A stretch of DNA of 64,000 nt from Cercis canadensis. Lineage: Eukaryota > Streptophyta > Magnoliopsida > Fabales > Fabaceae. Of the stretch, positions 43,762 to 55,412 are shown in pieces; position 1 is the first letter of the stretch, and every line of letters begins with the position of its first letter. Made by a program: the position numbers and the translations under genes. The notes under the pieces are model-generated. The model was not told the DNA's origin. It did no database searches and saw nothing but the letters and a program-made list of their open reading frames with translations. The stretch spans positions 81,184 to 145,183 of the forward strand of contig QAOA01006222.1 in NCBI GenBank assembly GCA_003255065.1, given 5' to 3'.

Positions 43762-45070
43762 ATTCCTTGTCTGTAACTTATTTTTTGTTATGACGCTATC
43801 CCTAGTTCAGTATCCTCGTAGTAGCCTTCTTGGTCACGTAACATTCAAGTACCCTCTTAGTCGTTTGAATGTAAGTGAAGGCTTAGAAATAATTTTATAA
43901 CTAATATGCCCTTGCACATGAAATTCCTTTGAGCTTGAATTGAAGACAAAGCAAAGGCATGATTGTACCTTGTGTTAAAATTTTAATTTAATCAAGAAAG
44001 TCGAGGCAACAAGAATCAATCTCCAGACTAATTAGTCAAAGAGACTTTAATATCATGTCAAGAACCAATTCAATCCAACAACTTTACCTAGTCCGAGAAT
44101 GTGCTATTAATATTTATAATTCATCCAACTAAGTAAAATAATATGTGCTTTACTGCTTAAAGAACTCATTCTACTAAGTAAATAATTTCCATTTATATAC
44201 TCAGCTATGATAAATGCATAGAGAAATCTTGACCTAGAACCCCTTCATCATTTTCAGACATGAAAAGGAGACCGCTAATTTTTAGTCATCCATACAAGGC
44301 ACCTCATGCCAAGATGGTAAATCAATGCATTCTGATCCACATCAAGAAGGACAAAAATATTCATTCAGAAGGGTTTGAATCTTCCTTCAAACAAATAATT
44401 GAGCAAAAGTATAGGATGTTTATCCAATGCTTTGCATTTCTAAGACATTTTGGTTCACCATAAAAATGAAACTGAAAGTAATACTACCTTATCTAAGACA
44501 GATTTTTATCAATTTAATATAATTGTTCATCCATAGATGGTAAGGGCTATAGTTTGGACAAGACAATTTTTTTCTCTTCTGGTTTTTCTTTAGAGCAGAC
44601 AACCTGAAATTCATTATAAAATTCAACATGGGGAAGGCGTTGATGCTTACCTCAAGATCTCTGCCAAGAGTGCCAGAAATTACCACAGATTGTTTCATGA
44701 AATTATCATCCCACTTTAGGGTCAATACACATTTCTGGTCACAACCAAAATAAAACAAGTGGGCAGCAAACCCACAACTGACTCAGTCAATGAACTGACA
44801 TGATGTGCATTTTCCCCCAACACCACGTATTCAGATAATCAGAATTCAAAAGTACGATGTATAACAGGAGAAAATAAACAGACAACAGTAAAACTTCAGC
44901 AAGGGGTTATCCTCCAGATAAGTAGAGAAAAGATTAATAAAAGGAAGTTCTCATTTATTCCAACAGTAACATGAAACCAAAGCAGACAAAAGCACACAAG
45001 AAACCAAGATAAGAGACTTGAAACTAATAAGACTAAATAATTGTCCACTCAATTCCAATAACATTAAGTC
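43762..45070. other. GEMIN2 3' UTR and spacer
   Basis: No mobile element or well-supported gene was recognised. The 3' UTR of GEMIN2 lies at the start. A possible minus-strand exon is listed separately. Short ORFs at 44260-44463 and elsewhere look random. Confidence 0.45.
44654..44738 (-). pseudogene. Possible minus-strand exon, unidentified
   Basis: On the minus strand 'gttgtgaccag' precedes a frame LTLKWDDNFMKQSVVISGTL, then GRDLE, ending at 'GAG/GTAAGC', a good donor. The composition is protein-like, but I do not recognise the family. No neighbouring exon was found. It may be a relic of a gene or chance. Confidence 0.3.
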
Positions 45071-45389
45071 AGAACAGGTGACTACCATTGTAGACATCGT
45101 TTTTATCCGGGTAAACTTTTGTTTTTGTCCAAAAAAAAATGCATACATAATTTTTATGAGTTTTGTGATCTTGGGCTTAGGTTTCTAATAAAAAAAAATT
45201 ATCTTTGCAAAATTCATGGGTATAGCTCANAGAACAGGTGACTACCATTGTAGACATCGTTTTTATCCGGGTAAATTTTTGTTTTTGTCCAAAAAAAAAT
45301 GCATACATAATTTTTATGAGTTTTGTGATCTTGGGCTTAGGTTTCTAATAAAAAAAAATTATCTTTGCAAAATTCATGGGTATAGCTCA
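45071..45389. repeat. 159-bp duplicate around N at 45230
   Basis: 45071-45229 recurs at 45231-45389. It includes the LTR start, so the LTR seems to begin twice (45089 and 45249). This is a contig-overlap artefact. Confidence 0.85.
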
Positions 45390-48300
45390 ATTTTTCTATG
45401 AGGCCCATTTGATCTATTTTTATTTTTATTTTTGTACACTTAAAATATTTTTTTAAAAAACATATGTTAATAAATAAGTTACAAAAAATTAAAATTTGCT
45501 TTTGCATCATGAAATTTACTTAGACCAATGAAATGCAAAGAAAAGTCTCCATAGGGATTTGATTAGTCCAAAATTTAAATGTGGCATGAAGACATTTTGG
45601 GGGCAAGGGAAAATTTGAAAAAAGAAGAGGAAAGTGAGGGAAAGAGTAAAAAAAAAAAAAGAAAGAAACAAAAAGCCAAAGCAATAGAGAGGTCTACGGA
45701 AAAGAGCAAAAGCAAAGGAGAGTAAGGAGGACCCAAGGGGGTAAGAGCTAAAAAAAAAGAGTGAGAGCAAGAGAAGAGGAAGAGAGAACGTGAGTGAGAA
45801 GGAGGAGAAACAAAAGAGAAATAAGTGGTTTGAGTTTAAGTTTTTTTTCTTTGAAAGGTAAGCTCTTCCATTCTTTTATTTTAGTTCTTGTTTTATATTA
45901 AGACATTTTTGTTTTTTGTTTTTTTTACCTTCCAAGTTCTTATCTATTTTCCCTCTTCAATGACCCATTAGATTGAAGCCATTATACTCAAAATAAAAAA
46001 GAGTATGAGACATTACTCCATTTTTGTTGCTTTTCTATATTTTTGGTGTATTTTTTTGGTTTTTTTTTTTATCTTCTTTCTTCTCTTGTAGTTATCTATT
46101 TATTTTGTTGTTCATTAAATATATTTATTTATTCTCTATTTTTTTTTTGCTATGGTTATCTCTAGTCCCCCTTCTATTTTCTTATTGCATTGTTATTTCA
46201 TCTTTTTAGTCATGTTTATTATTTTTGGTTTATTTCTCTTTTTAATTTTTTTCTTTCCAACTATGCTTTGTTTCTTTCTATATATAGATATATATACATT
46301 ATAGTCATCTTCATATATTGTTCTTTTTTTATTTTATTTATTTATCTTTTTCTGTTTTTCCTTTTATTTGGCTCTGTTTTTTTAGTCTCTTTATGTATAC
46401 ATATTTTTATTTTGTTTCTTTCATGTATTTGTTATTTTACCTTATTTATTTATTTATGTTCTTTAAGTCTTCTCTTTCTTAATAATCTCATTGTCATTAT
46501 TTATATTGTTTTATTTTTTCATATTTTTATTTACTTATTTAATTTTCTTGGCCTTTTTAGTTATATATTCTTAGTTTTTTTTTCTTTGTTGTTTATTTAT
46601 ATATTTTATGTTTTCCTTTTATTACTCTTTGGTTATTTTTCTATTTGGCTCTTTTAATTAATATTTTTTTATTATTATTAGCATTCATTTATAGATATAT
46701 TTTCTATTCTTTCTTTATGTTCTTCTAGTCATTATTTTGGTTGTATTAATTTCAGTTCTTTCTTTTATTTATTTATTTTTTTTCTTTTCTTGCTCTATTT
46801 TGTTGTTCCTTTTATCTATATATTCTGTTTATTATTTATTTTTGTATATTTTTTTGATTATTTATTTTTATTATTTTTTTTTGGGTTAAAATATGGCTGT
46901 TTATTTTTTATTTATTTATTTTTTTTCTGTCATATCTCTGGCAGCACTTTGTTTTGCGTCTCTAATTTGAGCTATGGAGCTCCATTTTGTATGAATTTTG
47001 TCTTGCTAGAACCATAAGAAATATTTTTTCTAAATGTATAATTTTTAAAATTTTTGCATGTTTTTATTGCTCCCGGTTTTAATTTGAATTTCGCTGTTTT
47101 ATTTTGTTCTATTGCTGGTGCCATGTTTTTGGCAGAGCTTAGTCTTTTGTCTCTAATTTAAGTTATATGGCTCCATTTTGCATGAATCTTGTCTTGTTAG
47201 AACCATAAGACATATTTATTCTAGATGTATAAATTTTAGAATTTTTTCATGTTTTCATTGCTCCCAGTGTTAATTTGAATTCGGCTGTTTATTTTGTCCT
47301 ATTGCTGGTGCTATGTCTCTAGCAGGGCTTAATCTTTTGTCTCTAATTTGAACTATAAGGCTCCATTTTGCATGATTATTGTTTTGTTAAAACCATAAGA
47401 CATATGCCTTACATGTGTGAACTTTTCAAAATTTATGCATATTTTCCTTATTCTCAGTGTTAATTTGAACGTTACTGATTTATCTCTAAATTGATACTTG
47501 TGTTTTGTATGAAAAAGTNTTACTAATTTATCTCTAAATTGATACTTGTGTTTTGTATGAAAAAGTGTAAGTTTGATGCTGTTTTGAAAATGATTCTAAC
47601 TTTGTTTCTAGGTTGTCCTAGGATTAATTCTTTGCTGTTTGGGTATGAATAATTATCTTGATGCTAATTTCATGGCTATGCTATGACTTTGTTTCTCTTG
47701 ATGATCATGCTATCATTTTATTTTATTTTATTTTTTTTACCTTTTTTTTTTAATTTCATTTTTATGTTTCATTTTTTTTTTTTACTAATAGCCACTACTT
47801 CTAGTTATAGGAGTTTCATTCCATAACGGTACTGGTGAGCTTATGTAATATGTAAGTGGATTCATTTTTTCCAAGTTCGAAGATGTGAAGCCGACATAAA
47901 TCCTGGAGCAAGGATACTTTTCTCTTTTATTGGATGTAATTAAAATTTTTCCACCCCAATTGGTTGTATCATCATGCATAACATTTAAGAATTATGGTTA
48001 GAGTTTACAAAATTCATAGGCCCTTTGTCTATCATGGAGCGATAAGACTGCCTTGGTCCTATATAGGATGGGTCTCTTTTATCTGACCTAGATAAAGATA
48101 AGTGTTACCCCGACGGGCACAATATGTGACGAACGGGTGGAAGGATTTTGAACTCTTTAGAATTCATGCATGTCATATTTATTTTTTGCCATTCACTAGT
48201 GAATGTAATTTTTTTTTAAGAATAAATAAAATACGTTCTTAGCCACATCTTGTCTTATTTTTTGCCTAACTAATTTAGAGTAACCGTCTCTAAACAGATG

Positions 48301-48496
48301 TTGTGGAGTGCCTAATACATTTCCCATGCATATACAAACTCCCGAACCAATCTTTGGTACGCAAACTTTTAAAATAATAAAATAAGAAGGGTTACTAATT
48401 GTATCATATTTTCTAAAACAATTGGTGGAGACTCATGTTTTTCTTAGATTCGTTTGACCATTCACGTCGCGGCTACCCCTCGGGTACATTGTGACA
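45249..48496 (+). mobile_element. Ogre/Tat-like 5' LTR
   Basis: The LTR starts TGTAGACATCG at 45249 and ends 'tacattgtgaca' at 48496. The length of about 3.2 kb is typical of Ogre/Tat elements. It contains a long T-rich low-complexity tract (46000-46900), a 191-bp tandem array with 'accataaga' near 47010, 47203 and 47394, and a conserved 3' region with 'gtgacgaacgggtggaagga'. A 47-bp duplicate surrounds the N at 47519 (47472-47518 and 47520-47566). The T-rich tract yields ORFs (such as 46190-46657) that are not genes. Confidence 0.8.
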
Positions 48497-48499
48497 GTT

Positions 48500-48518
48500 T
48501 GGCGACTCCATTGGAGAC
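48500..48518 (+). other. Primer binding site, tRNA-Arg type
   Basis: TGGCGACTCCATTGGAGAC starts three bases after the LTR end. TGGCGACTC is, from memory, the start of the Arg tRNA complement used by Ogre/Tat elements. The leader 48519-49245 has no gene. Confidence 0.7.
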
Positions 48519-49245
48519 TGGTTAGAGAGTCCAGCACAATAAATTAACTATGCAAATCATATGTGACCAAGATGTGTTTTATTCATTTTAAGTTTTTTCT
48601 TTTCCATTATTTTATATCTACTGTATTTATTTTTACATTTATAGATAGCCTTAGTTTGTTGCATATGCTTCTCTTTTATTTGCAGTTGGGGTGGTTTGGG
48701 TAGATTTTTGATTGAGTTATGTTTGCTCCTCCTGCACACTAAGCACTTACACTAACCTTGCACACTACTTGTCGGCTCTACACCCAGGCCACATTAAACC
48801 TAGGATTAGAAGGGGGCATAGTGTTATTACCAGGAGATTTATCCATCGGTGTTTTACATGAAAGCTTTCGTTTGGATTGTAGATCATTCTACTAATTTGG
48901 GTAAACTGAGGGGTTGTCCCCGAGTGAACTAGGTTAGTAACGTGTGATCTTCATCGTTTTGATGGAGGTAATCCAAGGACTTGACCATTTTAGGACTGAT
49001 AGTACCATTACCAAACTATGCACGTTATGTATAATGTTGTCCGATTTAGGTTAGAACCTGGCTGTTAGGCTAGAAATCCTAACACTAAGGTGACCTGTTT
49101 GTCTAGGACAATGGGAGGAGCATCCATTTTCTTTCTCTTTATACTTCCGTTTTATTATTTTATGCCAATTATCTATTTTTCATCTCTAATCCATCCTCCT
49201 GGTACTTTTCCATCAAAGGTTAATTTTTGAAGATAGATTGTTAGC

Positions 49246-51178
49246 ATGACTTCTAGTGATCCCATTTTCAAGCATCTTTTTAGGACTTTTATGAGAGACG
49301 CTTGATCACAACAAGCGAAAAAGGGTGACAGTCTCCCAAAAGGATATAATAGTAATCTACCAGAAAATCTGAAGGTGGTCATAGACATGAATGATGTATC
49401 TGACATTGGGGCATTCATCCAGAAGATTCCCCTTGGCGAGAGAGACCTTATTTTCACTCCCTACTTTAAGCTGATAGATCTGGTAAACATCAAAGTACAA
49501 GATCTAGCTCTGATCGTCATGGTAAATTACTGGGATCCATCTTATCGGTGTTTAACCTTCAAGGACATAGACCTTACGTCGACTTTAGAAGAATATAGCC
49601 ATATGTTGGGGATGCCTTTGACTAAAAGGAGCAAGGTGTATACTTTTAGTAAGCATAAGGTGGCCGAAGATAAGGTTTCTGAGTACTTTGGGGTTAGCAA
49701 GCAAGAGTTACTAAGAGAGAGGAAGAGTATCAAAGGAGAGACTCATGTGTGGCCCATGTATTTTGCAAAAAGGTGTATGCAGACCTTGGTAGACAAGAAA
49801 GAGTGGAAGAAGTTACGCTGACTGTTGATTTTGGTCATATTTAGGCTAGTGCTTTTTCTGAGTAATAAGAACTCGATTAGCCATGAAGCGATAGACGTCT
49901 TCCACAAGTTCCTCTGCAATGGTGTGAATCCTGTCCCGACCATTCTATCTGATACATTTTTATCCCTTAATTGGTGTAGAAAGAGAAGATGAGGCAAATT
50001 AAGATGTTATTCCTAGTTGCTATATGTCTAGTTATTTTGCCACATTTTGGGAAGGCAATTTGATTGCATGAAAAGATATGTTCGGACTGAAATCTTCTCC
50101 AAAATTTCATATGATGTAGCTATCCGGGGAATGGAATAGACAAAGATGGTTGGAAGAGCTGGATAAAGCATTTGGGCAAACTGTTAAGTGGACTATACCT
50201 TGGGTTGGGGGTTTTGGCATTTTGACTAGTTGTGGAGAGTTCTCATGTGTTCCATTCATGGGAACTCGTGGATGTGTGGCCTATACTCTTCTCTTGGTGC
50301 TTTGCCAATTTGGTCGTCTGCAATTTATTCCACAAATAGATGAGCTTTCGGAGATTGATTTTGAGTACAAAGACCAAATGGATATGGATAAACTTGGGAG
50401 GATCATCCAAGCTTGGAAGCATAAGTCTATTCATTAAGAAAATTTTAGCCCGGTGGGGAGGCACATTGAAGTGGAGTATAAGAATTGGTTTCAGTTTCGA
50501 GGAAAGAATTTGATGACGCCAAAAGTGATTCAACATGTGCATAAACCTTTGTTTGAAGATTTTAAGACCGATCAAGTGGTTAGAAAGATGCTGAGGGTCG
50601 AAGAAATGGATGGAAAGCTATCAAAAGCCAAAGAAGAGAAGCAAAGGCTGAAAGAAAAGAATGCCTTGTAGCTTTAAAAAATGTGAGAAATGGAGGCACA
50701 AGATGCAACTCAAAAGCTAAAGAGAGAGGTAGCCCACTATAGAGGAGAATCGGCTAAGTACAAGAAAAATGTCGCATCTTTAAAAAAGGAAATACAACAA
50801 CAGAGGGATATTCATAAACAACATGTGATTAGTCTAGAGGAAGAGGTTCATGAAGCCAAGAGAAAGATGATTGAAGCTAAAGAGGATGCGAGATCAAAAG
50901 GCGGACAATGCAATGATTTGAGTTTACAATTCAATGACCTTCAAGATGAAATAAAGCAACTAAGAAGTGAGGTCGCCTTCAAAGGAGATGTGGTTGTTCA
51001 TTGGGGACAAAAACATAGAATGCTTGTCAAGGGGTTGCAATTCCGAGTTGAGACATTGCATCGACAAGTCTTGGCGGCCGAAGGAACTCTTAATCCTTAT
51101 TTGAAACCTATCCCTGAGGTTGAAAAGCTGATAGCTAAATGTAAAGAGATGTTGATTAACATCTATGGGCTGAAATAG
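49246..51178 (+). pseudogene. Ogre/Tat ORF1 (upstream of gag), broken
   Basis: Tat/Ogre elements carry an extra ORF between the 5' LTR and gag. The ATG at 49246 is followed by a TGA near 49303. The open part 49375-49821 has 'DLIFTPYFKLIDLVNIKV', 'LTFKDIDLTSTLEEYSHML' and 'FAKRCMQTLVDKKEWKKLR', like the DUF7745-type domain of these ORF1 proteins. The next part (50105-50437) has 'PWVGGFGILTSCGEF' and 'GTRGCVAYTLLLVLCQFGRL'. The C-terminal part (50453-51178) is a long Glu/Lys coiled coil. Stops or frameshifts occur near 49303, 49821, 50436 and 50670. Function is unknown in the family; nucleic-acid or gag interaction is a guess. Confidence 0.75.
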
Positions 51179-51701
51179 TTTTATGTAATCTCTTCTATGG
51201 AGATTTATGTATTGAGAAGCTTTCAAAGACCAATAGATTTTGAATCAATGAATGTAATGGAAGAATTTTTGTTTTGAATTGATTTCGCTTGGTGTGTAAA
51301 AGTGCTTCTTACAAGGAGTTACATGCTTTTGCAAGATTCACTTAAGTTAATTAATTTTGTAAGGAGAACTATGCTCATATAAAATTGGTTAATTGGGGAA
51401 CCCTAAATGAAGGCTTGAAGGAAGGATAAGAGATTGTTTCCTGTGAGGAGTAATATGCTTTCACGAGATTCAGTCACACTAATCTCTCTTATAGGGAGTT
51501 ATATGTTCTTATAAAAGAGACCAGTCACTTTTTTTTATCACGCCAATTAGAAAGTCTGAAGTCATGCTAACAATCCGTAAAAAAAAAATCTCAATTTTAG
51601 TTGTTGTGCATTATTCTTTATTTTCTTATTACTTTTGATCTTTCTTTTTCTAGGGGATAATTCATAATTAGTCGTTCAAAGAAACCTAAGCTTAATAAAA
51701 A

Positions 51702-54105
51702 ATGCTCAATCAAAAGATCAATTGTACTAAGGTCCAGAACCATCACAGTCATGAAAGGGACTCAAATCATAATAGAGATTTTTGGGCTAAGTTAGATGGA
51801 ATGAATGGCCGAATGGATGAAATATTAAAATTGCTCACTGAAAGTCTAAAGCTAAAAGGAGCGTCTGAAGGCCCAAGCAACATTGCAATTTCTCCAATTT
51901 GTTAAGCAGCTCCGTTTTTACCATTGTTGTCTAATGAGTCAATTTCTGCAACTTCCTAATTGACTCCGATGTAGGGTATGCCACCACACATGATGGCTCC
52001 CACATTTACCCGTACGCATGGATTTGATCCAAATTCTACAATTCCATCTATTACTCAATTGTCAGACACCCGGTACACCATGCTACCACCATCTGCGATT
52101 TTAGTTATGCATCCGATTAAAGTTGCCTTCAATCCAAACGAGAATCAAGGTGGTATTTTCACTTACACACACCTAATTATTCATCACATCCCTAATTTCA
52201 ACACCCAAAATTTACCACTAAGCATGCAATTTGAGAAAGGGAATAAGGGGTATGAGAAGGAAAAGAAAATGTCTAAGCAAAAGGAGAAATTGTTAACTCT
52301 TGAAGAAATGATTTGAGCTATGGAAATGACTAGTTCTTTTGGTGTTGTGGGGATCAAGCAGTCGCGGTTGACTCCTAATGTGTCGATCCCAAGAGATTTT
52401 AAGTTTCTCGAGTTTTAAAAGTATGATGGTACTAGGAACCTAAAGTTTCACCTGGTATCATACAATACTGAGATGACCGCTATAGAGGAGAATGAGATGG
52501 TGATTATTCACTTCTTCCCTAAGAGTCTGACTGATGCTGCTTATAATTGGTTCATAAATCTGGACTGTACCAAGATACAGAGTTTGACAAATTTAGCAGA
52601 TGTCTTCTTGAAGCAATACAAGTTTAACTATGATATTGCCCCAACAAAAGAGCAATTGAAGAGTGTAAAAAAAGACGGATGAGTCCTTTAAAGAGTATGC
52701 ACAAAAATAGAGGACTTTAGCCTCAGAAGTTCAACCTCCACTTATTGATTCTGAATTGTGCACTATCTTTCTTGATACTCTTAAATCTCTGTACCTTGAA
52801 TTGATGGTTGGTTGCCCATTTCATGATTTTGTTGATATAATCATAGCTGGAGAGAGAATAGAAGCCCTTGTAAGGTTAGAAAAGTTGCAATGTGCTAATG
52901 TTGAGAGTAATGGATCTGGCTAGAAAAAAAGAAATTTTCAAAAGAAGAAGGAAAAAGAAGTAAACTATGACAAACACCAGGGGCACCTCAATACTTCAAA
53001 CCTAGAGGCCCACATTATTCTCCAAACCCTGTTTTCTCACATTCGTACTAAGTTAATACAATTTTCTCACCTATACACAATACACATAAAATTCACCATC
53101 GTCTCTAATACCATTTGTCCTAAATTACCAAGCTCCTCCACAGTTTTACCCTCAAAACTTCCCAACAATACGTCTACCCACTAAGCCAAATTATCAAGGT
53201 TACAGGCATCAACCTTGTCCCCATTTTAGAGATGAACCTTTTCCCCAAATTTTCATAACCAAAATTGAATTATTCAGGCAATTGTGTGATACACACATAA
53301 TGGCTCCCTGACCTACGAATCCCCTTCAACCACCTTTCCCTCATTGGTATAACCCAAACTTTAAATGTGAATATCATAGAGGTGTAGTTGAGCACTCAAT
53401 TGAAGATTGCCCTGGTTTTAAACATAGTGTGTTGTATTTGATTAAGCAAGGGGTGATTAAGCTTGAAGAGATTGGAGCTAGACCAAATGTGGACTCTAAC
53501 CCTTTGCCCAATCATGGGGCAAGGGCTGGTGTGAATGTCATTAGTGGAAAAATGGAGGAGGTTATGAAAATCATTGATTTTAAGATTCCTATGAAAATGG
53601 TGTGGGAGAGCTTGAAAGCAACTGGGTATGACTTAAGTGTTCATTTTAAATTGGTGAATAAAGAAGATAAATATGACTGTGAATCATTCTGTGAACATCA
53701 TTAGAGTTCAGGCCATGACATAGAGAATTATTGAGACTTCAAACGTGAAGCACAAAAATTAATTTTCCTAGGTGTTTTGAAGCTTGAAAAGAAAAACAAT
53801 GTTATTAATGAAGAGATTAATGTTGTAGAAGATGAGCCAAGAGTTTTCAAACATTTCATTCTCAAGGTATTACCAAGTCCACAACCTAATTAGGCACAAC
53901 TAGAAGTCATCATACAAGTGTCAACTCCTTTTCTTTATGAGAGTAATCATGTAGTGTCATGGAACTACGAGATAAAGGTAGTATCTACTAAGGAGAAGAC
54001 TTTGAATGATTGTTTCGATAAGTTAAATTTGAAAAAAGAAGGAGAGTCGAGCGCAATTACCAATGTGGCAAGAATTGGGGGAATGACCAGAGTAATAAAA
54101 AGAAA
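51702..54105 (+). pseudogene. Ogre/Tat gag, + strand copy, truncated
   Basis: Gag begins with a coiled N-terminus ('KLDGMNGRMDEILKLL'), a Pro/Thr-rich linker (51978-52316), and the Retrotrans_gag core (52473-52690: 'FFPKSLTDAAYNWFINLD' and 'FLKQYKFNYDIAPT'). A Cys/His knuckle CEYHRGVVEHSIEDC (53366-53410) is typical of the Tat lineage. Further downstream 'EGESSAITNVARIGGMTR' (about 54040-54094) marks the gag end before protease. In-frame stops occur near 52315, 52709, 52921 and 53702. The element then breaks into inverted LTR sequence, so no protease or pol follows on this strand. Confidence 0.8.
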
Positions 54106-55412
54106 GCATAAAATATATAAATAGACATCAAAGAGGGAAAAAAAAAAAAACTAAGAACATATAACCAAAAAGACCAAAAAAATTAAATNTTTGGCGAGAG
54201 AGACCTTATTTTCACTCCCTACTTTAACCTTATATATAAATAATGACAATGAAATTATTAAGAAAGAGAAGACTTAAGAACATAAATAAATAAAAAGATA
54301 AAATAACAAATACATGAATTTAAAAAGAGAAATAAACCAAAAAAATAAACATAACTAAAAAGATGAAATAACAATATAATAAAAAAATAGAAGGGGAACT
54401 AGATATAACCATAGCAAAAAAAATGGAGAATAAATAAATATATTAAATGAACAACAAAATAAATAGATAACTATAAGAGAAGAAAGAAGATAGAAAAAAA
54501 AAAACCAAAAAAATACACCACAAATATAGAAAAATAATAAAAATGGAGTAATGTCTCCTACTCTTTTTATTTTGAGTATAATGGCTTCAATCTAATGCAT
54601 CATTAGAGAGGGAGAATAGATAAGAACTTGAAAGGTAAAAGAAAATAAACAAACAAAAACTAAAACAGAAGAATGGGAGAAGAGCTTACCTTTCAAAGAA
54701 AAAACTTGAACCCAAACCACTTATTTCTCTTTTGTTTCTCCTCCTTCTCACTCACGTTCTCTCTTCCTATTCTCTTGTTTTCACTCTTTTTTTCTAACTC
54801 TTATCCTCTTGGGTCCTCCTTACTCTCCTTTGCATTTGCTCTTTTATCTATTCGTCCCCTTTCATTCTATTTTTTTTTTCATGCTCTCACCTACCTTGTT
54901 GTCTTTTTCTAAGCTAAAAATATCTTCTCCTTTTCCTCTCCTCCCTCCGTAGACTTCTCTATTACTTTGGCATTTTGTTTTTTGCTTTATTACTCTTTCC
55001 TTCACTTTTGTATTTTTTTTCTTCTTCTTCTAAATTTGCCCTTGCTTCTAAAATATCTTCATGTCACCTTTAAATTTTGGACTAATCAAATCTTTATGGA
55101 GACTTTCATTTGCATTTCATTGGTCTAAGTAAATTTCATGATGCAAAAACAAATTTTAATTTTTTTGTAACTTATTTATTAACATATTTTTTTAAAAAAT
55201 TTTTAAATGTACAAAAATAAAAAAAAATACTATAAATAAAAATGGATCAAATTGGCCTCATAGAAAAGTTGGGTTATACCCAAGAATTTTGTAAAGATAA
55301 ATTTTTTTGTTAGAAACCTAAGTCCAAGATCACAAAACTCATAAAAATAATGCATGCATTTTTTTTTTGGACAAAAACAAAAATTTACCCAGACAAAAAT
55401 GATGTCTAAAGT
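54105..55412 (-). mobile_element. Partial 3' LTR of the minus-strand copy
   Basis: Read on the minus strand it starts 'tttagacatcatttttgtct' at 55412 (compare TGTAGACATCG at 45249) and matches about the first 1.3 kb of the 5' LTR. It stops at 54105, where the + strand gag begins. An N at 54189 is followed by a 38-base copy of 49433-49470, which does not belong here. The missing 1.9 kb and this odd insert suggest a rearrangement or a misjoin. Confidence 0.75.

Noticed and set aside
46024-47017. Long ORFs of Phe/Leu/Ile/Tyr-rich protein on +
   Set aside because: They come from a T-rich low-complexity tract inside the LTR; no domain, and the inverted copy at 54.2-54.6 kb is broken differently.
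53363-53410. Standard retroviral CCHC knuckle in gag
   Set aside because: The spacing is C-x2-H-x7-H-x4-C like, so it is the Tat-type Cys/His motif rather than the classic CCHC knuckle.
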